21,785 bases of DNA from an uncultured Bacteroides sp. (GTDB taxonomy: Bacteria > Bacteroidota > Bacteroidia > Bacteroidales > Bacteroidaceae): assembly GCF_910578895.1 (NCBI RefSeq), contig NZ_CAJTSC010000049.1, positions 1 to 21,785 of the forward strand, in the 5' to 3' direction. Numbering within the stretch: position 1 is the stretch's first letter; each line of letters opens with the position of its first letter. Below the pieces are notes generated by a model that worked only from the letters and a program-made list of their open reading frames with translations, was not told the origin of the DNA and made no database searches. Positions 7,885 to 15,464 of the stretch are shown in pieces. The position numbers were made by a program, and so were the translations under genes.

Positions 7885-7914
7885 TTGCTACTTACTTTTT
7901 TTATTGTATTTTTA
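7885..7914 (+). promoter_or_regulatory. Possible promoter of heparinase gene
   Basis: TATTTTTA at 7907-7914 differs from the Bacteroides -7 consensus TAnnTTTG only at the last base. TTG at 7885-7887 lies 19 bp upstream as a -33 element. It would start transcription near 7921, about 20 nt before the ATG at 7944. Confidence 0.4.
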
Positions 7915-7943
7915 CGCCACTAACATTCGATGTAAATTCCATT

Positions 7944-10289
7944 ATGAAACACAAATCAATTTTATTTTCAATTAGTCTGATAATAAATTTATTGACTCTT
8001 TCGGCGCAAGAATTACCGAAAGAAGTAGTTTGGCAAGAGGTAGAAGGGGTTAATGTACCGATTCCTCCTCAAACACACCCTCGTCTGTATGTTCGTTCGT
8101 CCGATTTGCCCGCTTTGAGAGAACGTATGAAAACCCCTCAGGCGCAACAGACTCGCGCACTCATGAAAGAGTTGGGCAAGGACCGTACCTCTGCCGAAGA
8201 AGCTGCTGTTACAAACCGTGGTTTCCGCTACTACTACGAGATGCGTGGCGTTACCACGCGGGCACAGTTGCAAGCCCTTGATTATTTACTGGAAGGTGAT
8301 AAGCGCCTGGCACGTAAGGCAATTACTGCCATGCTCGATACTTTGCAGCGTGCCTCCTTTGGCACCCGTGCCGATTTGTCGAGAGCCAGTGGAGCCATGC
8401 TGATAACGGGCGCTATGGTGTATGACTGGTGCTACGACCAAATGAAGAGTTCCGAGAAACAAGCTTATGTCAAGGAGTTCATCCGCTTGGCTAAGAGTAT
8501 GGAATGTGGTTATCCGCCACACAATAATCAGCCTATAGCGGGACATCCGTCGGAGTGGATGATTATGCGCGATATGCTGTCGGCAGGTATTGCCATTTAC
8601 GATGAATACCCCGATATGTATAATCATGTCATTACCATGCTATATCGCGATTATATTCCGGCACGCAACTATTTCTACGGAGGGCAGAACTATCATCAGG
8701 GTACAAATTATATACATGTTCGCTTTGCCTGTGACCTTTTTCCATTGTGGATTTTAGATAAAATGGGAGCCGGCAGTATCTACGATGCTTCTGCGAGGTT
8801 CGTTCTCTACGACATAATCTATCGTCGGCGTCCCGATGGAGTACTGTTGCCTTCGGGCGATGACTATCCGCAGAACCGTCCTGCAACGCAGCTTACCATG
8901 CCGGTGCCCATGTTTTTGGCTTCCAGTTACTATAAAGACGAATATCTGGCGTATGAGTTTGAACGTAATCCCCATTTGGATAAGTCGGGCAATGAGTCCA
9001 TGAATCATTGCCTGATATACGATTTGTTGTGGCGCGACTATAGTCTGAAAGGGAAAACTCCCGATAGTCTTCCTTTGACACGTTATTCCGGTACTCCCTA
9101 CGGTTGGATGATTGCTCGTACGGGATGGGATGCCAATAGCGTGATAGCCGAAATGAAAATCAACGAGCAGTTCGTAGGTAATCATCAGCACATGGACGGG
9201 GGCGGTTTTCAGATTTACTATAAAGGTCCTCTTGCCATTGATGCCGGTGCTTATAGTGGCAGTTCGGGAGGATACAACAGTCCTAACAATAAGAACTACT
9301 TCAAACGTACCATTGCACATAACTCATTGCTGGTGTACAATCCTGATGAACAGTTCGGTTGCTGGAACTACGGTGGTGGTGCAAAGACCCGCTTCGCGTC
9401 CAACGATGGTGGGCAACGTATGTGTGGTGACGGTTGGAAAACCTGTAATTCGCTTGACAGCCTTTTGACCGAGGAGTATACGGTAGGTAAGGTGTTGGCA
9501 CACGGATTTGGTCCTGATTCGCGGACTCCCGATTACTCATATCTGAAAGGGGATATAACCCAGGCATATACCCGTAAGGTGAAGGAGGCGAAACGCTCTT
9601 TCGTGTTTCTTAATCTGAAATCCGAAAAAATGCCTGCTGCACTGATTGTTTATGACAAGGTATCGGCATCTAATCCCGATTTCCGTAAATATTGGTTGCT
9701 GCACAGTATCGAAGAACCTGTGCTTGAGGGGAATGCTTTCACAGTGCGGCGCACGAAAGACGGTGATAGCGGTATGTTGCACAACACCGTCCTTTTGCCT
9801 CAGGCAGACAATGTACGTGTTGATAAGGTAGGTGGTTCTGGTAAGGAAAACTGGGTGTTCGGTACCAACTATCCCAATGATGCCGTGGCTCCATATCTGG
9901 ATAATGCTAACGAGCGTGGAGCTTGGCGGGTAGAGGTGTCGCCTGTTGCCCCTGCGGTTACCGATAACTTCTTGAATGTAATACAAGTTGCTGACAACCG
10001 ATGCGACAAGTTGAATGCCGTGCAACGTATTGATGGGGAACGGATCGTAGGTGTCCAATTGGCGGACCGTGTAGTTGTTTTTGCCAAGAATAGCGAACTG
10101 TTGTATAAAAACTTCACGTTCACTGTCAGTGGGGCAGGTACGTATAAGTTTGTCATCACCGACCTTAAAGCGGGTAATTGGCAAATAAAGAAAGATGGTC
10201 GTGTCTTTATCCCGCTGACAGAGGTTAGGGCTGCAGAGGGCGTTCTTGCTTTCGAAGGTACGGCAGGCAGTTATGAGTTTTGCAGGTGA
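7944..10289 (+). CDS. Heparinase II-type lyase, PL21
   Basis: This is a secreted polysaccharide lyase that would cleave heparin and heparan sulfate by beta-elimination. The 781-residue protein resembles Pedobacter heparinase II from end to end, including VVWQEVEGVNVPIPPQTHPR near the N-terminus and the KNYFKRTIAHNSLL stretch. Catalytic residues match with small offsets: His201 and Glu204 in HPSEWMIMRD, Tyr256 and Arg260 in NYIHVRF, and His414 in NHQHMDGGG. The structural zinc site is also kept (His416, Asp433, His459). A signal peptide covers residues 1-21 (cleavage around SA/QE), with no lipobox, so it is likely periplasmic. An insert of about 8 residues near 345 is the main difference. No SusC/SusD, sulfatase or hybrid two-component gene lies near, so it is outside a visible polysaccharide utilisation locus. 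Confidence 0.9.
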   Translation: MKHKSILFSISLIINLLTLSAQELPKEVVWQEVEGVNVPIPPQTHPRLYVRSSDLPALRERMKTPQAQQTRALMKELGKDRTSAEEAAVTNRGFRYYYEMRGVTTRAQLQALDYLLEGDKRLARKAITAMLDTLQRASFGTRADLSRASGAMLITGAMVYDWCYDQMKSSEKQAYVKEFIRLAKSMECGYPPHNNQPIAGHPSEWMIMRDMLSAGIAIYDEYPDMYNHVITMLYRDYIPARNYFYGGQNYHQGTNYIHVRFACDLFPLWILDKMGAGSIYDASARFVLYDIIYRRRPDGVLLPSGDDYPQNRPATQLTMPVPMFLASSYYKDEYLAYEFERNPHLDKSGNESMNHCLIYDLLWRDYSLKGKTPDSLPLTRYSGTPYGWMIARTGWDANSVIAEMKINEQFVGNHQHMDGGGFQIYYKGPLAIDAGAYSGSSGGYNSPNNKNYFKRTIAHNSLLVYNPDEQFGCWNYGGGAKTRFASNDGGQRMCGDGWKTCNSLDSLLTEEYTVGKVLAHGFGPDSRTPDYSYLKGDITQAYTRKVKEAKRSFVFLNLKSEKMPAALIVYDKVSASNPDFRKYWLLHSIEEPVLEGNAFTVRRTKDGDSGMLHNTVLLPQADNVRVDKVGGSGKENWVFGTNYPNDAVAPYLDNANERGAWRVEVSPVAPAVTDNFLNVIQVADNRCDKLNAVQRIDGERIVGVQLADRVVVFAKNSELLYKNFTFTVSGAGTYKFVITDLKAGNWQIKKDGRVFIPLTEVRAAEGVLAFEGTAGSYEFCR

Positions 10290-10299
10290 TTTTAAAAGG

Positions 10300-10338
10300 A
10301 AGTGTAACTCGTGGCTGGCTTCGGTTGTACTTTTTTTA
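10300..10338 (+). terminator. Probable terminator after heparinase gene
   Basis: AAGTGTAAC (10300-10308) pairs with GTTGTACTT (10324-10332) using two G:U pairs, around a 15-nt loop, and is followed by a T-run at 10331-10337. The stem is modest and partly wobble-paired. Confidence 0.45.
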
Positions 10339-10381
10339 CTAAATAATGTTATCGGAATAAACAAACTTCATGTGTTCTTGT

Positions 10382-10389
10382 TATATTTG
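10382..10389 (+). promoter_or_regulatory. -7 box of ferritin promoter
   Basis: TATATTTG is a perfect match to the Bacteroides -7 consensus TAnnTTTG. It lies 32 bp before the ferritin ATG. No clear TTTG -33 box is found 18-22 bp upstream. I see no obvious OxyR- or Fur-type site. Confidence 0.5.
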
Positions 10390-10421
10390 TAATCATTTCA
10401 ATTTACTTAATAAATATAATT

Positions 10422-10904
10422 ATGATAACAGAAAAATTACAGAATGCAATTAACGAGCAGATTACGGCTGAAATGTGGTCTTCCAACCTTTATTTGGCGA
10501 TGTCCTTCTATATGGATAGAGAGGGTTATTGTGGCATGGCTTCCTGGTTGAAGAAACAAGCGATTGAAGAACACGGACATGCTTGTGAACTGGCATCGTA
10601 TGTCATCAAGCGTGGCGGTAAGGCTACATTGGATAAGATTGATGTTGTTCCCAATGACTTCGGTACTCCGCTCCAAGTATTCGAGCAGGTTTACGAACAC
10701 GAATGCCGTGTGTCAAAGATGATTGATGCGCTTGTAGATGTAGCTGCTGCTGAAAAAGATAAGGCTTCTCAAGACTTCTTGTGGGGATTTGTTCGTGAGC
10801 AGGTAGAAGAAGAAGCTACTGCTTCCGGTATCGTAGATATGGTGAAGAAAGCCGGTGCAACCGGAATTTTCTTTGTGGATGCGAAACTGGGTGAAAGAAA
10901 ATAA
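10422..10904 (+). CDS. ftnA: Ferritin (bacterial non-haem)
   Basis: Cytoplasmic iron storage protein that oxidises Fe(II) and stores it in a 24-subunit shell. The 160-residue four-helix protein keeps all ferroxidase ligands in bacterial FtnA positions: Glu17, Glu50, His53, Glu94, Gln127 and Glu130, plus the third-site residues Glu49, Glu126 and Glu129. Length matches the family (160-170). There is no haem-binding Met of the bacterioferritin type apparent and no Dps-like inter-subunit site, so FtnA is preferred. It appears monocistronic: it has its own -7 box upstream and a strong terminator just after. In Bacteroides, ferritin is known to respond to iron and oxygen, but no such operator is visible here. 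Confidence 0.94.
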   Translation: MITEKLQNAINEQITAEMWSSNLYLAMSFYMDREGYCGMASWLKKQAIEEHGHACELASYVIKRGGKATLDKIDVVPNDFGTPLQVFEQVYEHECRVSKMIDALVDVAAAEKDKASQDFLWGFVREQVEEEATASGIVDMVKKAGATGIFFVDAKLGERK

Positions 10905-10925
10905 AAAGAATACGGTAATAAAACG

Positions 10926-10967
10926 ACAGGGTGGCAAGGCAATAGCTTTGTCACCCTGTTTTTTTAT
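10926..10967. terminator. Strong terminator between ftnA and kbl
   Basis: A 15-bp stem joins 10926-10940 (ACAGGGTGGCAAGGC) and 10945-10959 (GCTTTGTCACCCTGT) with two G:U pairs and the tetraloop AATA. A run of T follows (10959-10966), making a classical Rho-independent terminator for ftnA. On the other strand a weaker T-rich tail (CGTTTTATT) suggests it also ends the convergent kbl transcript. Confidence 0.9.
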
Positions 10968-10972
10968 TTATT

Positions 10973-12163
10973 TCATCCTTTCAGTACGCCCAATTCTTTT
11001 CCTACCTTTATAAATGCTGCGATGCATTTATCCAAGTGTTCTTTGTCGTGTCCGGCAGAAATCTGTACGCGGATGCGTGCCTGCTCTTTCGGCACGACAG
11101 GATAGTAGAACCCGGTTACATAGATGCCTTCTTCCTGCATGCGTGCCGCATACACCTGAGACAACTTGGCATCGTACAACATTACGGCACAGATAGCACT
11201 TTGGGTAGGCTTGATGTCAAAGCCTGCGGCAGTCATCTTGTCGCGGAAATAGTTTACGTTTTCTACCAACTTGTCGTGCAAGGCATTGCTCTCTTTCAGC
11301 ATCTTGAACACTTCGAGACTGGCACCGATAATGCCCGGGGCCAATGAATTGGAGAACAGATACGGCCGGCTGCGCTGGCGCAAGAGGTCGATAATCTCTT
11401 TACGTCCGGTGGTGAAACCGCCCAAGGCGCCGCCGAAAGCCTTGCCTAATGTGCCAGTATAGATATCCACACGTCCGTAAGTGTTATAAAGCTCGCTCAC
11501 ACCGTGTCCCGTAGCGCCTACTACACCCGCAGAGTGAGATTCATCTACCATTACCAATGCATCATATTTCTCTGCCAAGTCGCATATTTTATCCATAGGA
11601 GCCACATTGCCATCCATAGAGAACACTCCGTCCGTCACGATGATGCGGAAGCGTTGCGCCTGGGCTTCTTGCAGACATTTTTCAAGTTCTGCCATGTCGG
11701 CATTGGCATAACGGTAGCGCTTGGCCTTGCAAAGGCGTACACCGTCGATAATGGAAGCGTGGTTCAACGAATCGGAGATAATGGCATCCTCTTCAGTGAA
11801 AAGCGGTTCGAATACGCCGCCGTTGGCATCGAAGCAGGCAGCGTAAAGAATGGTATCTTCCGTCTTGAAATAATCGGATATGGCAGCCTCCAGCTCTTTA
11901 TGGATATCTTGTGTTCCACAGATGAAGCGGACGGACGACATGCCGTAACCGCGGCGTTCCATTATTTCCCGGGCGGCGGCTATCAGGCGGGGGTGATTGG
12001 AAAGTCCCAAGTAATTATTGGCGCAGAAGTTCAGCACTTCCTTGCCTTTTACGGTAATAGCAGCTTGTTGTGCGCTCTCAATCAGGCGTTCCTCTTTATA
12101 GAGTCCCGCTTCTTTTATTTCAGCAAGAGTTTTGCTGAGATGGTCTTTCATTTTACCATACAT
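10973..12163 (-). CDS. kbl: Glycine C-acetyltransferase (2-amino-3-ketobutyrate CoA ligase)
   Basis: This PLP enzyme splits 2-amino-3-ketobutyrate with CoA into glycine and acetyl-CoA, completing threonine breakdown begun by threonine dehydrogenase. The 396-residue protein is an alpha-oxoamine synthase: Asp207 and His210 in VDESHSAG hold the cofactor, and Lys241 in TGTLGKAFGG forms the Schiff base. The N-terminal MYGKMKDHL and the FCANNYLGLSNHP segment are typical of Kbl rather than BioF, HemA or serine palmitoyltransferase. Length is normal (about 395-400). The start is preceded by AGAAAG. It is divergent from the tdh-like gene across 155 bp, and convergent with ftnA. Confidence 0.94.
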   Translation of the reverse strand: MYGKMKDHLSKTLAEIKEAGLYKEERLIESAQQAAITVKGKEVLNFCANNYLGLSNHPRLIAAAREIMERRGYGMSSVRFICGTQDIHKELEAAISDYFKTEDTILYAACFDANGGVFEPLFTEEDAIISDSLNHASIIDGVRLCKAKRYRYANADMAELEKCLQEAQAQRFRIIVTDGVFSMDGNVAPMDKICDLAEKYDALVMVDESHSAGVVGATGHGVSELYNTYGRVDIYTGTLGKAFGGALGGFTTGRKEIIDLLRQRSRPYLFSNSLAPGIIGASLEVFKMLKESNALHDKLVENVNYFRDKMTAAGFDIKPTQSAICAVMLYDAKLSQVYAARMQEEGIYVTGFYYPVVPKEQARIRVQISAGHDKEHLDKCIAAFIKVGKELGVLKG

Positions 12164-12272
12164 AGCTTTCTATTTTTATAAGTGATACATCGTTGTTTGA
12201 AGCTCTACAAAGGACATCATTTTTCTTGGAATAAACAATATCTTTTTGATAGAAAAATGAAAAAAAAGTACG

Positions 12273-12280
12273 TATATTTG
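12273..12280 (+). promoter_or_regulatory. -7 box of tdh promoter in the kbl/tdh divergent region
   Basis: TATATTTG perfectly matches the Bacteroides -7 consensus, 38 bp before the tdh ATG. The nearest TTTG (12245-12248) lies 24 bp upstream, longer than the usual 19-21. For kbl on the other strand only a weak candidate is seen (GTCCTTTG, complement of 12208-12215, with TTG 20 bp upstream). Confidence 0.5.
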
Positions 12281-12318
12281 CGACTTGGTAATGAAAAAAT
12301 ACCTTATAAATAAGTTGT

Positions 12319-13275
12319 ATGAAAAATATTTTGGTAATTGGAGCCACAGGACAGATTGGCTCAGAGTTGACTTTAGAGTTGCGTAAGCGCTATGGTGATG
12401 ACCATGTAGTAGCCGGATATATTCCGAGCGCTATGCCGCAGGGTGAATTAAAAGCCTCGGGTCCTTCGGCAATAGCCGATGTGACAGACCGCCAGTCCAT
12501 TGAAGTAGTGGCACGACAATTCAAGATTGATACAATATATAATTTGGCCGCTTTGCTGTCGGTAGTTGCCGAAAGCCGTCCGGCAATGGCGTGGAAAATC
12601 GGTATAGACGGATTGTGGAACGTGTTGGAAGTGGCGCGCGAATACGGTTGTGCCGTGTTTACGCCAAGTTCTATCGGTTCGTTCGGCGAGAACACTCCGC
12701 ATGTACAGACGCCGCAAGACACTATCCAGCGTCCGCGTACCATGTACGGTGTAACAAAGGTGACGACTGAATTGCTGAGTGATTATTATTATACGAAATA
12801 CGGTGTGGATACCCGTGCGGTGCGGTTTCCGGGAATTATCTCCAACGTGACACCTCCGGGTGGCGGTACGACGGACTATGCGGTAGACATCTTCTATTCG
12901 GCTGTGAAAGGTGAGAAGTTCGTATGCCCCGTAAAGGCGGGTACGTTTATGGACATGATGTATATGCCCGATGCCATTAATGCGGCTATCTCGCTTATGG
13001 AGGCTGCTCCGGCACGCCTGAAACACCGGAACGCTTTCAACATTGCTTCCATGAGTTTCGATCCGGAAATGATTTATGCCGCTATCAAGAAGCATGTGCC
13101 CGATTTTGAGATGACCTATCAGATAGATCCTCTGAAGCAGGCGATTGCCGACAGTTGGCCCGATTCGTTAGACGATTCTTGTGCCCGTGACGAGTGGGAT
13201 TGGGTGCCACAGTTCGATTTGGAGTCTATGACCGTGGATATGCTTGAAAAACTAAGAGCAAAATTAAATAAATGA
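12319..13275 (+). CDS. L-threonine 3-dehydrogenase, SDR type
   Basis: An NAD-dependent extended short-chain dehydrogenase that would oxidise threonine to 2-amino-3-ketobutyrate, the substrate of the divergent kbl product. The 318-residue protein has the Rossmann motif GATGQIGSEL (8-17), the NLAALLS segment (75-81) and the YxxxK catalytic pair Tyr143/Lys147 in MYGVTK, after the SSIGSFGENTP region. This form is unrelated to the zinc-dependent Tdh of E. coli and resembles SDR threonine dehydrogenases known from Flavobacterium and trypanosomes. By sequence alone it could be called a UDP-sugar epimerase; the PGIISNVTPPGGGTTDYA segment and kbl pairing argue for threonine dehydrogenase. It is followed after 20 bp by the lipoprotein gene and murB. 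Confidence 0.85.
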   Translation: MKNILVIGATGQIGSELTLELRKRYGDDHVVAGYIPSAMPQGELKASGPSAIADVTDRQSIEVVARQFKIDTIYNLAALLSVVAESRPAMAWKIGIDGLWNVLEVAREYGCAVFTPSSIGSFGENTPHVQTPQDTIQRPRTMYGVTKVTTELLSDYYYTKYGVDTRAVRFPGIISNVTPPGGGTTDYAVDIFYSAVKGEKFVCPVKAGTFMDMMYMPDAINAAISLMEAAPARLKHRNAFNIASMSFDPEMIYAAIKKHVPDFEMTYQIDPLKQAIADSWPDSLDDSCARDEWDWVPQFDLESMTVDMLEKLRAKLNK

Positions 13276-13295
13276 CCGTAGAGGGGCGGTAAGGA

Positions 13296-14144
13296 ATGAG
13301 ACATTTATTCACGGGAGTTTTTATACTCGTCTTTCTGTTCTCGTGTGGGAACAGAAAGACGAAAATGGATCCCTTTGCTACCATTACCGAAATGGTGGAT
13401 TCGGCAAGCCATAAAGCCGATACGCTGCAACAGGTAGAGGTGAAGGAAGAACCTAAACCGTTGGAAGCGGACGAACTGTTTGATGATTTCATCTTCAACT
13501 ATGCTTCGGATGAGGCTTTACAGCGGGAGAGGACAGTTTTTCCTTTGCCTTATTATAACCGGGATACTCCCTCGAAAATAGAGGAACGTTCCTGGAAACA
13601 CGATTATCTGTTTACCCGGCAAAATTACTACACGTTGCTCTTCGACCACGAAAACGATATGGATATGGTGGGCGATACGGCATTGAAGTCAGTACAGGTG
13701 GAGTGGATTTACCTGAAGACGCGCATGATGAAAAAGTATTACTTCGAGCGTAAGAAAGGCGTATGGATGCTCGAAGCTATCAACCTGCGTCAAATAGAGG
13801 AGGGTGAAGACGAGAATTTTGTAGATTTCTATACCCGCTTCGTGACGGACAGTTTATATCAAAGCCGGCACATTGCCGACCCGTTGCAGTTTGTTACCAT
13901 TGATCCCGATGACGAGTTTGCCATATTGGAAACCACTCTTGATGTAAACCAATGGTATGCTTTCCGTCCGTCGTTGCCTGTAGACAACTTGTCCAATATC
14001 AACTACGGACAAAAGAATGAGGATAATTCGAATACGAAAATCCTGAAAGTAAACGGCATTGGCAACGGATATTCCAATGTCTTTTATTTTCGCAGACGGG
14101 GCGGAGAGTGGAAAATGTATAAATACGAAGATACGAGCATTTAA
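13296..14144 (+). CDS. DUF4348-like lipoprotein
   Basis: A 282-residue predicted lipoprotein of unknown function. The signal peptide MRHLFTGVFILVFLFSC ends in a lipobox-like LFSC with Cys17 as the lipidation site, followed by a Lys/Arg pair and a low-complexity Glu/Lys-rich linker to about residue 60. The rest is a single soluble domain with many aromatic residues (for example the YYFERKKGVWMLEAINLRQ stretch) that recalls DUF4348 proteins of Bacteroidales; the assignment is from memory. It starts 20 bp after the tdh stop and ends 5 bp before murB, so the three are probably cotranscribed. No catalytic motif is seen. A role in the periplasm or inner leaflet of the outer membrane is inferred from the signal only. 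Confidence 0.75.
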   Translation: MRHLFTGVFILVFLFSCGNRKTKMDPFATITEMVDSASHKADTLQQVEVKEEPKPLEADELFDDFIFNYASDEALQRERTVFPLPYYNRDTPSKIEERSWKHDYLFTRQNYYTLLFDHENDMDMVGDTALKSVQVEWIYLKTRMMKKYYFERKKGVWMLEAINLRQIEEGEDENFVDFYTRFVTDSLYQSRHIADPLQFVTIDPDDEFAILETTLDVNQWYAFRPSLPVDNLSNINYGQKNEDNSNTKILKVNGIGNGYSNVFYFRRRGGEWKMYKYEDTSI

Positions 14145-14149
14145 GATTT

Positions 14150-15130
14150 ATGAGAATACCCAATACATTCGGATTTGATGTGAAAGCTGCCGTGTATGCA
14201 GAATATCACTCGGTAGAGGAACTGGAGAAATGGATAGCCGAGGGGCGTATTACTTCTCCTTTTTTGCATATAGGAAGCGGCAGTAACCTGCTTTTTATCA
14301 GCGATTATGAGGGCATTGTATTGCATTCCTGCATTGGTGGTGTGGAAGTGACTGCCGAAGATGACAAACAAGTGTCCGTGCGTGTGGGTGCAGGGGTGGT
14401 ATGGGACGATTTTGTCGCCTATTGCGTAGAGCGGGGTTGGTATGGTGCGGAGAATTTGTCGCTGATTCCCGGTGAAGTAGGTGCGAGTGCCGTGCAGAAT
14501 ATCGGTGCCTATGGTGTGGAAGTGAAAGATCTCATTTCATCCGTAGAAACGATAGACATCTGTGGCAAGAAACGTGTGTACCGGCAAGATGAATGTGAAT
14601 ACGCCTACCGTAAAAGTCTTTTCAAGAAGGCGGAAATGAAGTCGGTCTTTGTGACTTATGTGAATTTCATACTGAGCAAGCAAGAGCATTATACATTGGA
14701 TTACGGAACAATCCGCCAGGAACTTGCCAACTATCCGTCTGTAAACTTATCCACCTTGCGCCGTGTGATTATAGATATTCGCGAAAGCAAACTGCCCGAT
14801 CCGCGGGTGCTGGGCAATGCCGGAAGTTTCTTTATGAATCCCATCGTTCCGCGTGTGCAATTCGAAACTTTGCTGAACCAATATCCCGCTATGCCTCATT
14901 ATGAAGTGGATGCCGACCGGGTAAAAATTCCTGCCGGCTGGTTGATAGACCAATGTGGTTGGAAAGGCAAGGCGTTAGGACCTGCCGCCGTACACGACAA
15001 GCAGGCTTTGGTGCTTGTAAATCTGGGTGGTGCAACTGGAAAAGATGTAGTTGCTTTGTCGGATGCCGTCAGAACTTCGGTAAAGGAGAAGTTCGGGGTG
15101 GATATTTCACCGGAAGTAAACTTTATATAG
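14150..15130 (+). CDS. murB: UDP-N-acetylenolpyruvoylglucosamine reductase
   Basis: MurB reduces UDP-GlcNAc-enolpyruvate to UDP-MurNAc with NADPH and FAD, the second committed step of peptidoglycan synthesis. The 326-residue protein has the FAD-binding motif IGSGSNLLF (41-49) and SLIPGEVGASAVQNIGAYG (104-122). Active-site residues are Arg154 in YAYRKS, the proton donor Ser226 in NAGSFFMNP, and Glu322 in the C-terminal SPEVNFI. The YxR-type insert (DECEYAYRKSLFK) marks a type I enzyme like that of E. coli. The start lies 5 bp after the upstream lipoprotein stop, so translation is probably coupled and the ribosome site lies within that gene. Confidence 0.96.
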   Translation: MRIPNTFGFDVKAAVYAEYHSVEELEKWIAEGRITSPFLHIGSGSNLLFISDYEGIVLHSCIGGVEVTAEDDKQVSVRVGAGVVWDDFVAYCVERGWYGAENLSLIPGEVGASAVQNIGAYGVEVKDLISSVETIDICGKKRVYRQDECEYAYRKSLFKKAEMKSVFVTYVNFILSKQEHYTLDYGTIRQELANYPSVNLSTLRRVIIDIRESKLPDPRVLGNAGSFFMNPIVPRVQFETLLNQYPAMPHYEVDADRVKIPAGWLIDQCGWKGKALGPAAVHDKQALVLVNLGGATGKDVVALSDAVRTSVKEKFGVDISPEVNFI

Positions 15131-15317
15131 TTGATTGCCGGATTGTATTGTTGTCTTTCACAAATCTTTTCTGATTATTTAATCTAAGATATATTCTTCG
15201 CGCTTCGTTTTGGATATCCGCAGAATGATATCCGATTTTGGCTTTTACCTTCTTTTTGCCTTTTTCTTCCATATTTTTAAGCCCTTGGTGTCTTTTTTGT
15301 TTGTAATAACCGGTCAT
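15123..15317 (-). CDS. Doubtful small basic ORF
   Basis: A 64-codon minus-strand ORF, very rich in Lys and Arg (for example KNMEEKGKKKVKAK near residues 14-27), that overlaps the last 8 bases of murB. Its ATG follows TACAAAGG directly, a spacing too short for a good ribosome site; an internal Met16 is an alternative start. I recognise no family. It could be a short real gene, the tail of a decayed mobile-element gene, or chance. No signal peptide or membrane segment is visible. Confidence 0.25.
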   Translation of the reverse strand: MTGYYKQKRHQGLKNMEEKGKKKVKAKIGYHSADIQNEARRIYLRLNNQKRFVKDNNTIRQSTI

Positions 15318-15331
15318 CCTTTGTAAGTACA

Positions 15332-15383
15332 GTTCAAATAGTTGTAAAAATTGACCAAGACCGTTTTTTACAACTATTTGAAC
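15332..15383 (+). repeat. Perfect 19-bp inverted repeat upstream of envelope operon
   Basis: Arms 15332-15350 (GTTCAAATAGTTGTAAAAA) and 15365-15383 are perfect reverse complements around a 14-nt spacer. The right arm contains TTTG (15377-15380), 18 bp before TAGTCTTA (15399-15406), a poor two-mismatch -7 box for the next gene. The repeat could be an operator, an RNA hairpin, or a mobile-element end. There is a T-run inside the right arm but none after it, which is unlike a forward terminator. Confidence 0.75.
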
Positions 15384-15464
15384 AGTATTCTCAATTCATA
15401 GTCTTACAATTCACATACTTTTATGCAATCAATAATTGAAATCTTGATTTTAATACTTGAAAGC

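Noticed and set aside
9537..10364. 275-codon minus-strand ORF antisense to the heparinase gene
   Set aside because: It lies almost wholly opposite a well-supported gene, has no recognisable domain, and its composition mirrors the coding strand.
12319..13275. UDP-glucose 4-epimerase
   Set aside because: The SDR fold fits, but divergent pairing with kbl and the threonine-dehydrogenase-like PGIISN segment fit better.
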